Below, in pieces: positions 9,772-19,733 of a stretch of 64,000 nt of DNA (within the stretch, counting starts at the first letter, position 1; each line of letters opens with the position of its first letter). The DNA comes from Desulfovibrio sp. Lineage in GTDB: Bacteria > Desulfobacterota > Desulfovibrionia > Desulfovibrionales > Desulfovibrionaceae. The notes under the pieces are model-generated. The model saw only the letters and a list, made by a program, of their open reading frames with translations. It made no database searches and was not told the DNA's origin. Location: NCBI GenBank assembly GCA_016208105.1, contig JACQYS010000013.1, positions 1-64,000 of the forward strand, in the 5' to 3' direction. Both the position numbers and the translations under genes were made by a program.

Positions 9772-12700
9772 ATGAGAAAAATTTCTTCAGAATCTATTAG
9801 GTTAGGACTCCTTGCCCCACTCACGGGGATTGTTTCTATGTACGGGCAGGACATTGCCAGGGCAGGTCAAATCGCCACAGATTTGGTCAATGACTCAGGA
9901 GGAGTGCTAGGGAAAAAGCTGGAAATAATTATCTCTGATGATGGCAGTTTGCCAGAACACGCCGTTCCAGCTGCAAAAAAGCTAGTGCAAAAAGACAATT
10001 GTCATGCCCTCATTGGGAATCTATTGTCCAACTCTCGCATCGCCGTAGCTGAGCATGTCTCTGTGCCTTTCAAGATTCCCTATCTCAATTTTTCCTTTTA
10101 TGAAGGAAGCATTTATAACCGTTACTTCTTTCATTTTGCGGCGCTTCCGAACCAGCAAATCGATAAAATGATTCCCTACATGGCAGATAATTATGGGATG
10201 AAGATGTACTTTGCTGGGAATAACTACGAGTGGCCTCGCGGTTCGATTGATGCAGCTAAACAGTCTTTAGAGCGTATCGGTGGTGAAGTTGTAGGAGAGC
10301 AGTATCTATCTCTTGGGATAAGCAACGATGAAATTGAATGGGTCTTAGATAATGTTTCTCGTTCAGGAGCTGACGTTTTTGTTCCATATTTTGCCGGGTT
10401 AGATCAGTTGCTGATGCTCAATAAATTTCATGATCGTGGTTTAAAAAAACATATGGCTGTAGTCATGGGGCACTATGATGAGGTCATGGTGTCACATTTA
10501 ACTCCAGAAGTTCGCGAAGGGCTTTATTCATCAAATACGTACTTCATGTCGGTAAAAACAAAAGAAAACGCAATATTTCTCGACAGGCTAAAGCAGTTTC
10601 GTGGGGTTGATGGATTATGGCCTGATGGCAATGGAACGTTAACCAACTTTGGAGAAGCCACATATAATTGTGTTTTGGCATTCGTTGACGCGGTACATAG
10701 GTCTGGAACTCATGAGAGTGACACTGTGGTTGAAGCTTTGGAATCTACTCGGATATTTGGACCACAGGGTGAAATCATTATGAATGCAGACATCCATCAT
10801 GCCCACGTAAACAGCTATTTAGCTAAATGCAAAAGTGATGGTAGTTTTTCTATAGTCAAAAATTTTGGATGTATTGCACCAGAAATCCCTAAAAGATACA
10901 AAGAACTTTTTGAAACTCACAAGAGGGTTTCTCGAAGATCAGCCCCGAATGAGGCATCTCGACTAGCTCGTGATCTTGTTCAAGGTCAAAACAAGAAGGA
11001 CGACAGTAAGAAGATTCTGGATCTAGCTGGGATGGCCATACTGGCAACCGATTCTTCTGGAACTATAACGGCTGTAAATCGAGTTCTTTCCTCGCTTTTT
11101 GGGTATGCAGAAAGTGAATTGATTGGAATGAACATGTCTTTTCTTGTTCCTCCGCATTTGCGCCAACGACATAACAAATATATTGAAATGTTTCTTGAAA
11201 ATGAATTTAATGAAATGGTCATGGGAAAGAAGGGTGAAGGAATTGGATATAGAAAAGATGGCACTTTTTTCCCGATAGAAGCATCAATAGCCAAGTTCAG
11301 AAGTGGCGATGACTGGGTGTTGGTGGCAACACTACAGGACTTGACGGAAGTAAAAAAGCATCAGGAGATGCTCACAAAGCAGGCTTCTCACGACGTATTG
11401 ACGGGTCTACCTAATCGTGAACTCCTCCACGAACGAATTGAAAACGCTCTGGCCCGCTCGAAAAGAAGAGAAGAAAACATTGCCTTGCTATTTGTTGATC
11501 TCGACGACTTCAAATCTATAAATGACAGGCATGGACATAATGCTGGCGACCATCTGTTAAAGACTCTTTCTTCAAGGCTTATAGAAAATGTGCGACCAGG
11601 TGATACTGTGTCTCGTTTCTCTGGGGACGAGTTTGTAATCCTATGCGAATATGTTTCAGACCCATCTGACATGGCATCTCTTGCTGAACGCATTAACCAG
11701 GCAATTCGGCTACCTGTAGAGTATAAATCCACACTATTGGTTGTCACAGCGAGCATCGGGATAGCACTGGGGCATGGAACAACCCATTCATCCGAAGATC
11801 TGTTGCGCTCTGCAGACAATGCAATGCATACTGTGAAACAGAATAAGCGTGACGGTTGGAATTTCTTTAACGAATCACTACAACAAGCAGCAATTCAACG
11901 CATTTCTATATCTACAAATCTCCGCTTTGCACTTGAAAAAAATGAATTTCAAGTGGTTTTTCAGCCTATAGTATCTCTTGAAAGTGAATCTATTTCAGGA
12001 GCAGAAACGCTACTACGTTGGAACTCTCCAGATGGGCCGGTCTCTCCAGCAGTATTCATTCCGATCGCTGAAATGAATGGCAGCATCCTACAAATTGGAA
12101 GATGGGTGTTTGAGCAAGCATGCAAGACTCAACGACGCTGGGAGGCAAAGTTTGGCGATCAATCTCCATACATAACGTTCAACTTATCAGCCAGACAATT
12201 CGCTGATGAAAGTCTCGTCAACTTTTTTGAGAAAACGATTCGAACCACGGGAGCTAACTCAAACAAACTAGTACTCGAGATAACAGAAACAGCCTTGATG
12301 TCAGATGTTACGAGGAATATTAAAACGTTAGAGGAGTTTCGAAAGATTGGAATTAAAGTAGCTGTTGATGATTTTGGAACAGGCTATTCTTCCTTGGCTC
12401 AACTAGTACGACTCAATATAGACACTCTTAAAATTGACAGAATGTTTGTCTTAGACATCGACAAGAGCCAAGAGAACCACGCTATTGTTGCTGCAATCAG
12501 TCGAATGGCAAAATCTCTAAACATCCATATGGTCGCTGAAGGGATCGAGAATGAAGATCAACTAAATGAGATGCTTACTTTGGGTGTACAATCCGGACAA
12601 GGCTATCTCTTTTGCAAGCCGATGCCAGAGAAAGAACTGCATAAAATAATCACAAAAAGCGTCAGTAACATTTGTGTTACAAATGATGATGTACATTTCA

Positions 12701-13101
12701 TTATATACGCAAGCGTCTCGGATTCGATTGTTGACGAGAATGAGATACGGAATATTCAAAAACAATCACAGAATCATAACAGATTGAACAGGATTACAGG
12801 GCACTTAATCTATCACCATGGAGTTTTCATCCAGTACATTGAAGGACCTAAAGTCAACGTAAAAAAACTCTATGAAAAAATATCAAACGACTCTCGGCAT
12901 CACAATATTACTCTCATGGCAGAAGGCACCTCTCCAAACCGTTTGTTCATTGGGTGGTCAATGAATTGTCATATACTGAGCAAGAATGATCTGGCCAGTC
13001 TAGCCGGTTATGACCTTGATACAATTTCTTTGTTTGAAAAGTGTAAAAACAATCCAGAACTATGCATAGCTTTTTTTGATCTTTTATCAAAATCACATTA
13101 G
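9772..13101 (+). CDS. Ligand-binding/PAS/GGDEF/EAL/BLUF c-di-GMP protein
   Basis: A 1109-residue protein with no signal peptide. Residues ~8-370 form a type I periplasmic-binding fold (AmiC/urea-binder class), here cytoplasmic; ~413-530 PAS; ~545-700 GGDEF with S-G-D-E-F at 617-621 and an R-x-x-D I-site just before; ~720-960 EAL with E-T-L-L-R-W at 745, E-x-T-E, D-D-F-G-T-G and V-A-E-G; ~974-1065 BLUF. In BLUF, Tyr979, Asn1003, Gln1021, Trp1062 and Met1064 have exactly the spacing of AppA Tyr21/Asn45/Gln63/Trp104/Met106, so flavin-based blue-light sensing is likely. The EAL residues look complete (phosphodiesterase); the SGDEF variant may or may not still make c-di-GMP. The gene is AT-rich against its neighbours, which suggests transfer. 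Confidence 0.92.
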   Translation: MRKISSESIRLGLLAPLTGIVSMYGQDIARAGQIATDLVNDSGGVLGKKLEIIISDDGSLPEHAVPAAKKLVQKDNCHALIGNLLSNSRIAVAEHVSVPFKIPYLNFSFYEGSIYNRYFFHFAALPNQQIDKMIPYMADNYGMKMYFAGNNYEWPRGSIDAAKQSLERIGGEVVGEQYLSLGISNDEIEWVLDNVSRSGADVFVPYFAGLDQLLMLNKFHDRGLKKHMAVVMGHYDEVMVSHLTPEVREGLYSSNTYFMSVKTKENAIFLDRLKQFRGVDGLWPDGNGTLTNFGEATYNCVLAFVDAVHRSGTHESDTVVEALESTRIFGPQGEIIMNADIHHAHVNSYLAKCKSDGSFSIVKNFGCIAPEIPKRYKELFETHKRVSRRSAPNEASRLARDLVQGQNKKDDSKKILDLAGMAILATDSSGTITAVNRVLSSLFGYAESELIGMNMSFLVPPHLRQRHNKYIEMFLENEFNEMVMGKKGEGIGYRKDGTFFPIEASIAKFRSGDDWVLVATLQDLTEVKKHQEMLTKQASHDVLTGLPNRELLHERIENALARSKRREENIALLFVDLDDFKSINDRHGHNAGDHLLKTLSSRLIENVRPGDTVSRFSGDEFVILCEYVSDPSDMASLAERINQAIRLPVEYKSTLLVVTASIGIALGHGTTHSSEDLLRSADNAMHTVKQNKRDGWNFFNESLQQAAIQRISISTNLRFALEKNEFQVVFQPIVSLESESISGAETLLRWNSPDGPVSPAVFIPIAEMNGSILQIGRWVFEQACKTQRRWEAKFGDQSPYITFNLSARQFADESLVNFFEKTIRTTGANSNKLVLEITETALMSDVTRNIKTLEEFRKIGIKVAVDDFGTGYSSLAQLVRLNIDTLKIDRMFVLDIDKSQENHAIVAAISRMAKSLNIHMVAEGIENEDQLNEMLTLGVQSGQGYLFCKPMPEKELHKIITKSVSNICVTNDDVHFIIYASVSDSIVDENEIRNIQKQSQNHNRLNRITGHLIYHHGVFIQYIEGPKVNVKKLYEKISNDSRHHNITLMAEGTSPNRLFIGWSMNCHILSKNDLASLAGYDLDTISLFEKCKNNPELCIAFFDLLSKSH

Positions 13102-13298
13102 TTTTAACAAATAGTTTTTTGTTTCTTATACAATATAAAATTTTTTATTCAAAAACGACTAATACTTTGCTTTTTTGCCAACTAATGAAACTACTTTATT
13201 TATAGATTCCTTTGTGTTTGTTGGGGCTGATTTTTAACGATCGGTGAACAAGACTATGCTGCATGCCGTTCATCCTGGGAGTATACAGTTCAAGAAAC

Positions 13299-14555
13299 TT
13301 ACCCGCCCATACGTTTTATGTCGTTACTGAGGTGATCAAATGCTTTTCGCACCTTGCCTCTGAGAGCTTCCTGTTGGGAACCAAGACTCCCAAGTTTCCA
13401 AAACAACAAACTAAAGCAAATGATGCTCAGAACGACAAGTGACCCGAGCGTCCAGAACATCCAATTGGCCGACGATTCGAACGAGGCGAACCTTGTTTCA
13501 ATTCCTGCCTTGAGATTCTTCAAGTCAGAGGAGAGAGCCTTACTCGTTTCTGAACCTGTATCGCCAGTGCTTACCTTCCCGGGATTAGTCATACTCTTCA
13601 ACTGTGCTGCCAGCGAATCAATCTTGTCCTTGACATCTTTCAATTCCGAGGCAGCTTCAGCCGTCTTAGAGTCAAGCTTGGTCGCAAGTTCTCTAACCTT
13701 TGGAGCCAGCGACTGATCCTCGGAAGACACCGTTGGCTTGTTCTCTGTTGGCTTCTCAGCAACATGACTGCTCTGTTCATACATAGCCCCGATAGCTCTG
13801 TCCGGAGAAGCTTCCACTTCTTTCAGGATCGCCGGTACTTTTTCGGCGGGCAGCCAGTTAACTTTTCCAGTGTCCATGTCATAGATCGCACCTACGACCT
13901 TTGCCTTGCCATTTTTTACAAGGTCACGGACTGCCGGACTTTTGAGAAATAAATTCCTAACCACTTCCCAAACGTTCGTCTCGATGGCCCGTTTGATAAG
14001 GGAATCGTCTTTAAGGTCTGGGTGCTCAGCGATGGCACGGTGAACAGCAGGAATAATTGAAGACACCAGTGGTGGGATATTGCGCTCCAAGGGATGGCCA
14101 TGACCGGTAACTTCTTGAGTAACGGCTGTAACCGCTCCGCATTGGGTATGGCCCAGAACGACCAGCACTGGGGTATTCACATGGCACAACCCATATTCCG
14201 CGGTACCGATCTCATCCGTATTGGCCACGTTTCCAGCCACCCGTATCACGAAGAGATCCATTATTCCTGTATCGAATACAATCTCTGGCGGCACTCGTGA
14301 GTCTGAGCAGGACAAAACGGTGGCTAAGGCATGCTTTCCCTGACTTTCCGTACTCGCCTGCATGATACGTTTTGAATCCATGTGAGGATGCTTGCTTTTT
14401 CCAAGTACGAATCGACTGTTCCCCTCGTTGAGCCACGCAATAATTTTATCAGGTGGCGGCTTGCCAGAGGTATCGCTGGGACTAGCAAGTGATGCGTTGC
14501 TGGAGAAAACCATCATACAAATCACTATAAAAAGGGTAGCCGGTATTGATTTCAT
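13299..14555 (-). CDS. Exported beta-carbonic anhydrase with membrane anchor
   Basis: A 418-residue protein predicted to interconvert CO2 and bicarbonate outside the cytoplasm. Residues 1-25 form a signal peptide. The zinc ligands and catalytic dyad of the beta class are present: Cys83, Asp85, Arg87 in C-S-D-S-R, then His136 and Cys139 in G-H-T-Q-C-G. After the catalytic part (ends ~240) comes a charged, heptad-rich region (~270-360) and a single membrane helix (~365-390) with a short basic tail. Ordinary beta-enzymes have about 200-230 residues, so the C-terminal half is an addition. GGAGAG lies just upstream of the start. Confidence 0.9.
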   Translation of the reverse strand: MKSIPATLFIVICMMVFSSNASLASPSDTSGKPPPDKIIAWLNEGNSRFVLGKSKHPHMDSKRIMQASTESQGKHALATVLSCSDSRVPPEIVFDTGIMDLFVIRVAGNVANTDEIGTAEYGLCHVNTPVLVVLGHTQCGAVTAVTQEVTGHGHPLERNIPPLVSSIIPAVHRAIAEHPDLKDDSLIKRAIETNVWEVVRNLFLKSPAVRDLVKNGKAKVVGAIYDMDTGKVNWLPAEKVPAILKEVEASPDRAIGAMYEQSSHVAEKPTENKPTVSSEDQSLAPKVRELATKLDSKTAEAASELKDVKDKIDSLAAQLKSMTNPGKVSTGDTGSETSKALSSDLKNLKAGIETRFASFESSANWMFWTLGSLVVLSIICFSLLFWKLGSLGSQQEALRGKVRKAFDHLSNDIKRMGG

Positions 14556-14689
14556 ATGCTCTCCGATGATTATCTTCGGAACAAAGCCTTTTTACCCTCA
14601 ACACACTTCCCCTGAACATTCCAAAGGAATAGTTGCTCAATCATTTTGGCTATGTGATCTAAACGTTGTGTAACTTCCCCAGATTATGA

Positions 14690-15181
14690 TCACGCCGCAG
14701 CCTGCCCACCCGAGTCTGATGCAGCTATCTCTGCAAGCTCGACCTCATTAAAGATCTTATTGATGTCGAGAATGATTATAAAGCCATCAGCATGCCTTCC
14801 GATACCTCTTATAAAGTCTGTCTGGACAGAAGTACCCATCTTGGGGGCTGGCTCAATATCATTAGGTTCGATGTCCATAACTTCTTTAACAGAGTCTGCA
14901 AGAGCTCCAAGGACGACCTCATCTCCAGCGAGTCGGACTTCAACAATGATTATACAAGTATCAACCGTGTGCTCCGTCTCTGACATCCCGAACTTAAGCC
15001 GCATGTCTACAACGGGTACAGCCCGCCCTCTCAGGTTGATTACGCCCCTGATGTACTCGGGAGTACGGGGCATCTTGGTGATGGTGGTGTACTCCAGGAC
15101 TTCCCGGACGGACGAGATATCCAGCGCGAATACCTCATCCGCAAGGGTGAAGGTCAAGAATTGGTTTGTGGTGTCACTCAC
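14690..15181 (-). CDS. cheW: CheW chemotaxis coupling protein
   Basis: A 163-residue CheW domain that joins chemoreceptors to the CheA kinase. Family landmarks are visible: F-x-L-x-x-x-x-F-A-L-D-I near the N-terminus, I-x-G-V-I-N-L-R-G-R-A-V-P-V-V-D in the middle, and I-x-x-I-x-x-D-G-F-I-I-I-L-D-I. The start is a GTG preceded by AAGGAGG. It begins 14 bases after the stop of the upstream receptor gene, so the two form an operon and this CheW probably serves that receptor. Confidence 0.94.
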   Translation of the reverse strand: MSDTTNQFLTFTLADEVFALDISSVREVLEYTTITKMPRTPEYIRGVINLRGRAVPVVDMRLKFGMSETEHTVDTCIIIVEVRLAGDEVVLGALADSVKEVMDIEPNDIEPAPKMGTSVQTDFIRGIGRHADGFIIILDINKIFNEVELAEIAASDSGGQAAA

Positions 15182-15195
15182 GGGCGCCTCCTTCG

Positions 15196-17226
15196 CTAGA
15201 ATTTTTCGAAATCAGCGTCGTGCGTTTCCTCAGCCAGATCTAGGACCACTCCGCCCTTGGGAGAGACCGGACGCTTCAGCGTGGTTTTGGGCCTGGGTGT
15301 TGACGGACCGGCCGGAAGGGCTTTGGGAGCTTGGCGGCGCATGCCGTGGGTTCCCTTTAGCCTGAAGAAGCTCACTGTGGAGAGCAGTTGTTCGGCTTGG
15401 CTGGAGAGTTCCTCCGAGGTGGAGGCCATCTCTTCCGACGCCGAGGCGTTCTGCTGGATGACTTGGTCGAGTTGCTGAATTGCCTTGTTAATCTGGTCGG
15501 CTCCAGCGTTTTGCTCGCGCGAGGCGGCCGATATTTCCTGGACCAACTCGGCGGTCTTCTTGATGTCCGGAACGATGGCCGTGAGCATGACACCGGCTTT
15601 TTCTGCAACAGCCACGGAGTCTGAGGAGAGAGCAGAGATTTCCGCTGCAGCGTGCCCGGAACGTTCGGCCAGTTTGCGCACTTCGGCTGCCACAACCGCG
15701 AAGCCCTTGCCGTGCTCTCCGGCCCGGGCCGCCTCGATAGCGGCGTTCAAAGCCAGGAGGTTGGTCTGGCGAGCGATCTCCTCGATGATGGAGATCTTTT
15801 CGGCGATCTGCTTCATGGCTCCCACGGTCTGGGCCACGGCCTGACCGCCTTCCTCGGCGTCCTTTGCGGCCTTCAGAGCCATGGACTCGGTCTGCACAGA
15901 GTTGTCCGCGTTCTGCTGGATGTTTGAGGCCATCTCTTCCATGGAAGAGGAGACTTCCTCGACGCTGGCTGCTTGTTCTGAAGCCCCCTGGGAGAGCGAT
16001 TCCGAGGTAGCCGAGAGCTGCTGCGAGCCTGAGGCCACGTTATTGGCCCCTTCTACTACCTCGCCCATCACTTCGTTCAGGCGGCTAGTCATCTCTCGAA
16101 GAGCATCCGCCAGCATACCAATCTCGTCCTTCTGGTTCACGTCCAACTCGAGCGTCATGTCTCCCTCGGACATCTTTTGCGCGAAGGTGACTCCCTGGAT
16201 TACCGGACCTGTGATGCCCTTGGTGATGAATACGGCCACGACAATACCGATGATGAGCGCGATCACCAAGCCGATTGCCATGACGGTTGAAGAAGTGGAC
16301 AGGCTTTTTGAAGCCTCATGGGTGAGTTCCTCTGTGGTCTTCACACCATAGGTAGATGTTTCCTCCGCTGCCTTGAGGACAGCATCGGCGGCAGCACCGC
16401 GCTTTTTGCCAATCTCTTCCATGAGCATGTAGTTCTTCAGGAAAGCTGTCATAGCCTCTTTGTAGCCGTCGGCCGCTTTCTTTATGTCGTCTAGTTCCCG
16501 AAGGTCGGCATCTATCTTTGTTAGCGTGCGAATCTTGGTTAACTTGGTGTCGATCTCTTCAAAATGCTTCAACGCCTCCTGCATAATGGCGGGGCTGCGC
16601 AGGGCTTGCGATTTGAAGTTGGCAACGCGAATATTGCCTCCGGTTTCCATAACATCCGCCATCGTGGATACTTTATCCAATCGTTCTTTGAGTCTAGCGG
16701 GCTCAAGTTTCCCATCGATCTCCTTGGCGAACTTATCCTGCTGGGTATCCATGTACCCCATACCGTGCTTGACGAACGCTTGGGCTGTGCTGTCCATCAT
16801 CTTCCGTTCTTCATCCATCGCCTTTTCAATGTCGTGCGTCTGCGTTGCAAGGCGTTTGTACTCGGATACAGCCGCACTAGCTTTGTCTGCATTTTCCCGA
16901 AGTTTAACGAGCTTGGGATACTTCTGCGCAAGATCTCGTGCCCGCGCCAAGTCTTTCTCTACATCAGCCAAGCTTTTCTCAGACTGTGCCCAGAAAGCCT
17001 CCTGACCGGTAAATGCATACCCGCGCATGGCATACATTGTATGGAGAGAATCCCGCTCTACATCATTGGCGATGGCCACTTCAGGTGCTATTTCTTGGGC
17101 AAGGCGTTCCGCCTGAGTACCTACGGAGAGCATGTTCACCATGGCCATGCCACCTAGCAGGGCTGCTATGAGTATAAGAATGCCGAATCCCAGGCCGATC
17201 TTCATGCCAAGCTTCAGGTTTTTCAT
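15196..17226 (-). CDS. Methyl-accepting chemotaxis protein (operon with cheW)
   Basis: A 676-residue transmembrane receptor: a membrane helix at ~8-28, a helical periplasmic sensor of about 270 residues, a second membrane helix (~315-335), HAMP, then the cytoplasmic signalling domain with [18 protein letters not shown] at the tip. The C-terminus past the coiled coil is a basic, Pro-rich tail of about 50 residues ending in acidic residues, with no canonical CheR pentapeptide. GAGGAGCAGG precedes the ATG. It is the first gene of a two-gene operon with cheW. Confidence 0.95.
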   Translation of the reverse strand: MKNLKLGMKIGLGFGILILIAALLGGMAMVNMLSVGTQAERLAQEIAPEVAIANDVERDSLHTMYAMRGYAFTGQEAFWAQSEKSLADVEKDLARARDLAQKYPKLVKLRENADKASAAVSEYKRLATQTHDIEKAMDEERKMMDSTAQAFVKHGMGYMDTQQDKFAKEIDGKLEPARLKERLDKVSTMADVMETGGNIRVANFKSQALRSPAIMQEALKHFEEIDTKLTKIRTLTKIDADLRELDDIKKAADGYKEAMTAFLKNYMLMEEIGKKRGAAADAVLKAAEETSTYGVKTTEELTHEASKSLSTSSTVMAIGLVIALIIGIVVAVFITKGITGPVIQGVTFAQKMSEGDMTLELDVNQKDEIGMLADALREMTSRLNEVMGEVVEGANNVASGSQQLSATSESLSQGASEQAASVEEVSSSMEEMASNIQQNADNSVQTESMALKAAKDAEEGGQAVAQTVGAMKQIAEKISIIEEIARQTNLLALNAAIEAARAGEHGKGFAVVAAEVRKLAERSGHAAAEISALSSDSVAVAEKAGVMLTAIVPDIKKTAELVQEISAASREQNAGADQINKAIQQLDQVIQQNASASEEMASTSEELSSQAEQLLSTVSFFRLKGTHGMRRQAPKALPAGPSTPRPKTTLKRPVSPKGGVVLDLAEETHDADFEKF

Positions 17227-17284
17227 TACCTGCTCCTCTGTTTAATCCTTCAATTATGCTAACCGCAGCAAACCCCATGGGTCG

Positions 17285-17893
17285 TTAACAAACCATTCTG
17301 GCTTCAATGGATTCAACAAGCTGACGTCTAAGGATTCTGATATCAGAGCCTTCTCCCACAAGAACCGATACACCCCTTAAGGTTGCCCAAATTAAAGCAG
17401 CGAATTCCTTGGGGTCTATGTCTTTAAAGCGTCCAGAGCTGACACCTTCCTGAAGGCAAGTCACCATTAGAGCAAGATATCTATCTCTTACTAAAGCCAA
17501 ATCTGCGCTAGGAAATTCTTTCAAATCCAATGAAAAAAACGGATCTAGCCGTGATACATATATTATTTTTTCAATATTGCTTTCTGCGTAGTCAAAGTAT
17601 GAGTTTAAAAATTTAATTATTGACTCACAATCACCACCAGAACCAATAGCAATTGTAGCATTATCAAAGAGTTCGTAAAACACACTCCTTGCTGCAACAA
17701 ATAGAAGGTTATTCTTTGTTTTGAAATGATACATTACTGTCCCAGCAGCAATGCCAGCTTTCTCTGAAATGTCGTTAATGCTGACATTAGCAATCCCTTT
17801 GTTTGCACAAAGCTTAATTGCACAACTAACAATCTTTCCAATGGTCTCTTTAGGCACGACCTTCCCCCACGTAAAATTCGACTGAATATTCAT
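17285..17893 (-). CDS. TetR-family transcriptional regulator
   Basis: A 202-residue regulator. The N-terminal DNA-binding domain shows the family pattern: A-x-x-L-C-A-N-K-G-I-A-N-V-S-I-N-D-I, then A-G-I-A-A-G-T-V-M-Y-H-F-K-x-K-x-x-L. The C-terminal ligand domain is not assignable. It is AT-rich and has no strong ribosome binding site. The stop is about 58 bases from the receptor gene start, on the same strand, so it could affect the MCP-cheW operon or be an unrelated insertion at the edge of the island. Confidence 0.9.
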   Translation of the reverse strand: MNIQSNFTWGKVVPKETIGKIVSCAIKLCANKGIANVSINDISEKAGIAAGTVMYHFKTKNNLLFVAARSVFYELFDNATIAIGSGGDCESIIKFLNSYFDYAESNIEKIIYVSRLDPFFSLDLKEFPSADLALVRDRYLALMVTCLQEGVSSGRFKDIDPKEFAALIWATLRGVSVLVGEGSDIRILRRQLVESIEARMVC

Positions 17894-18110
17894 TCAATCA
17901 GATGCCAGTTTTTTAAAATTTTGCAATAGGAATAATGAATTTTCTTACTTAGCATTCTTTGTGAAACCGACGACACAAACATCATTGGTCCAAAGACTCT
18001 GGCAAACCTTTGTAGCCGAGTTCGAGGGCATCCCCCCGTCCTGTTCAAGCCTCAAACGTATCCGCCTATTCTTTACTCCCACCTTACCCTTTCGTTCGGG
18101 GTAAATAAAA

Positions 18111-18141
18111 GGGGACCAGACCGCACACCGGCCTGATCCCC
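18111..18141 (-). terminator. Rho-independent terminator after the zinc-ribbon gene
   Basis: On the minus strand a GC-rich stem of about 13 positions (GGGGATCAGGCCG paired with CGGTCTGGTCCCC) is followed directly by TTTTATTTA. It closes the zinc-ribbon gene and marks the left limit of recognisable island genes. Confidence 0.75.
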
Positions 18142-18157
18142 CTTCGCTCAAACGCAA

Positions 18158-18403
18158 TTACACAAGCATTTCATCAATAAGCTGGAACCTCGACATCTTC
18201 TCTCTTTCGGCGCGCCCCCCATGAACATTAATGAACTCTTTCCACCACCTGAGGCCATAGCTACGCGACTCATCTCCAGCGACATAGCCCTCAAATTCCA
18301 TGTTGCACTTGGGACAAAGAATAACTTCGCTGTCGTCGTCAAAGTGTCCCGTGAACTCTCGTAAACAATCCATACATTGACTAGTTTCGCCATATCTCAC
18401 CAT
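18158..18403 (-). CDS. Small zinc-ribbon protein
   Basis: An 81-residue protein with two Cys pairs, C-M-D-C near residue 10 and C-P-K-C near residue 29, spaced as in a zinc ribbon. The C-terminal half is helical and charged. The ATG at 18403 is six bases from GAGGAGAA; longer in-frame starts read into the terminator of the integrase gene. It lies just downstream of the integrase, with its own terminator on each side, so it is probably separately expressed. Function unknown; a small regulator or excision cofactor is possible but not shown. Confidence 0.65.
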   Translation of the reverse strand: MVRYGETSQCMDCLREFTGHFDDDSEVILCPKCNMEFEGYVAGDESRSYGLRWWKEFINVHGGRAEREKMSRFQLIDEMLV

Positions 18404-18426
18404 GACAGTTCTCCTCATCAAAAATA

Positions 18427-18459
18427 GGGGCAGGAATCCCTTTACAAGACTCCTGCCCC
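18427..18459 (-). terminator. Rho-independent terminator of the island integrase
   Basis: A perfect 9-bp stem (GGGGCAGGA paired with TCCTGCCCC) is followed on the minus strand by TATTTTTG, just after the integrase stop codon. Confidence 0.8.
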
Positions 18460-18467
18460 GGTTCATG

Positions 18468-19643
18468 TTAAACGGCAATCAAGCTGGGCAACTTGCTAAC
18501 AGCCCGTTCTTTCTCACCTTCCAAGTAGTGATAGTAGACATCGGCGGTCATCTTCACTGTCGAGTGACCCATCAGCTTCGACACCGCCGCCAAGTCTGCT
18601 CCATTCGCCAACATCGTCGTCGCGAAGAGATGGCGTAGGTCATACATCCTGACATCCACGGTGATTCCAGCCTTCACGCAGGCCTTGTTGAAGCTCTTCC
18701 GGATCGTCGTCACCGGCTTCCCGTCATATTCAACGATGTACCCAGACCTTGAAAACCTCCTCATCTCTCGAAGGCGATCCAGAAATGCCGCCGTTACCGG
18801 GACAGTCCGATAGGTCTGCGTTTTGGTAGCGAAAATCCGCACCGTGCCAGCGCCGAAATCCACATTTTCATAGCGCAGTGCGAAAAGCTCCGAAGGACCA
18901 GGCCGAGTCCCGAGGTTAAAGCAGACCTCCATGGCCCACCGGACATGAGGTTCAGCGCACTCCATGATCCGGCGCAGGTCATCAACGCCGACCTGGACGT
19001 CCCGAGGTTTCTCCTTGGCTTTCTTCCGACCCTTCATCGGGTTCCTGGCAATGAGTTCCATCTCGATGCCGAAGTTGAATATCGCGTCGAGGTAGTCGCA
19101 GTAGCGATTGACGCAGGACTGGGACCGTGGCCTTTTCGTCTGATGACTGATCCCTTGCATCTCCTTGATGAACGGGACGATGTCCTTCAGGTACGTCATG
19201 CCCTCGACCAGGGTGTCACGACCAAGGATGTCGAAGAACATGCTATTGAGCAGGTTCTCGAGGTTGGCGATGTGCTTCGGCGTCCGACCCGACACCCGAA
19301 GGTGATCCAGGTACATCATCGACAACTGACCAAAGGTGACCCCCTTGGCAGGGATGACGACAGCAGCCACCGTCGCTACCGACGTCGCCAGCGGCATTTC
19401 AGCCTGGATTTCTCCAGGCCTAGTCCCCGGCTCATCCTGGTGCGCAACCGGGTCCGCCCCCGGCTCAGTGACCTGCGCCTCCTGAACAGGCACATTCAGA
19501 TTCGCTTTCGCTTCCTGAATCGCAAGATCAAACGCCTCAGCCTGGAGACGGGCCACTTCGCCCCTACCGAAGGACTTGTCCCGCCTCTTACCTTCTTCGT
19601 GCCAATAGACCATGAACCGTCCATCGCGTTGATAGACGCCCAT
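18468..19643 (-). CDS. Tyrosine site-specific integrase
   Basis: A 391-residue tyrosine recombinase. The N-terminal ~30 residues resemble the arm-binding domain of phage integrases (aromatic-rich, W-H-E-E-G-K-R). A SAM-like core-binding domain follows (~100-200). The catalytic domain carries the first Arg in N-L-G-T-R-P-G, then L-R-H-L-F, G-H-S and the nucleophile region V-Y-Y-H-Y near the C-terminus. It is related to the integrase at 40,648-41,721. It presumably moves the 18-34 kb island, but I could not find matching attachment repeats for it. Confidence 0.93.
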   Translation of the reverse strand: MGVYQRDGRFMVYWHEEGKRRDKSFGRGEVARLQAEAFDLAIQEAKANLNVPVQEAQVTEPGADPVAHQDEPGTRPGEIQAEMPLATSVATVAAVVIPAKGVTFGQLSMMYLDHLRVSGRTPKHIANLENLLNSMFFDILGRDTLVEGMTYLKDIVPFIKEMQGISHQTKRPRSQSCVNRYCDYLDAIFNFGIEMELIARNPMKGRKKAKEKPRDVQVGVDDLRRIMECAEPHVRWAMEVCFNLGTRPGPSELFALRYENVDFGAGTVRIFATKTQTYRTVPVTAAFLDRLREMRRFSRSGYIVEYDGKPVTTIRKSFNKACVKAGITVDVRMYDLRHLFATTMLANGADLAAVSKLMGHSTVKMTADVYYHYLEGEKERAVSKLPSLIAV

Positions 19644-19733
19644 TTGAGCACCCTCCGTTGGTGGTGATTGCAGATGACTATTGAAGAGAAAGGGACGACC
19701 AGATCGATCGCCCCGGAATCGGATAACTAGACC

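Noticed and set aside
17990-18060. Possible tRNA-like or tmRNA-like T-arm (GAGTTCGAGGGC) as left attachment site
   Set aside because: The short T-arm resemblance has no paired acceptor or anticodon arms, and no matching copy was found at 33.6-34.3 kb.
17945-18157. 70-codon minus-strand ORF covering a terminator
   Set aside because: It runs through the terminator hairpin at 18,111, has no ribosome site and shows no motif.
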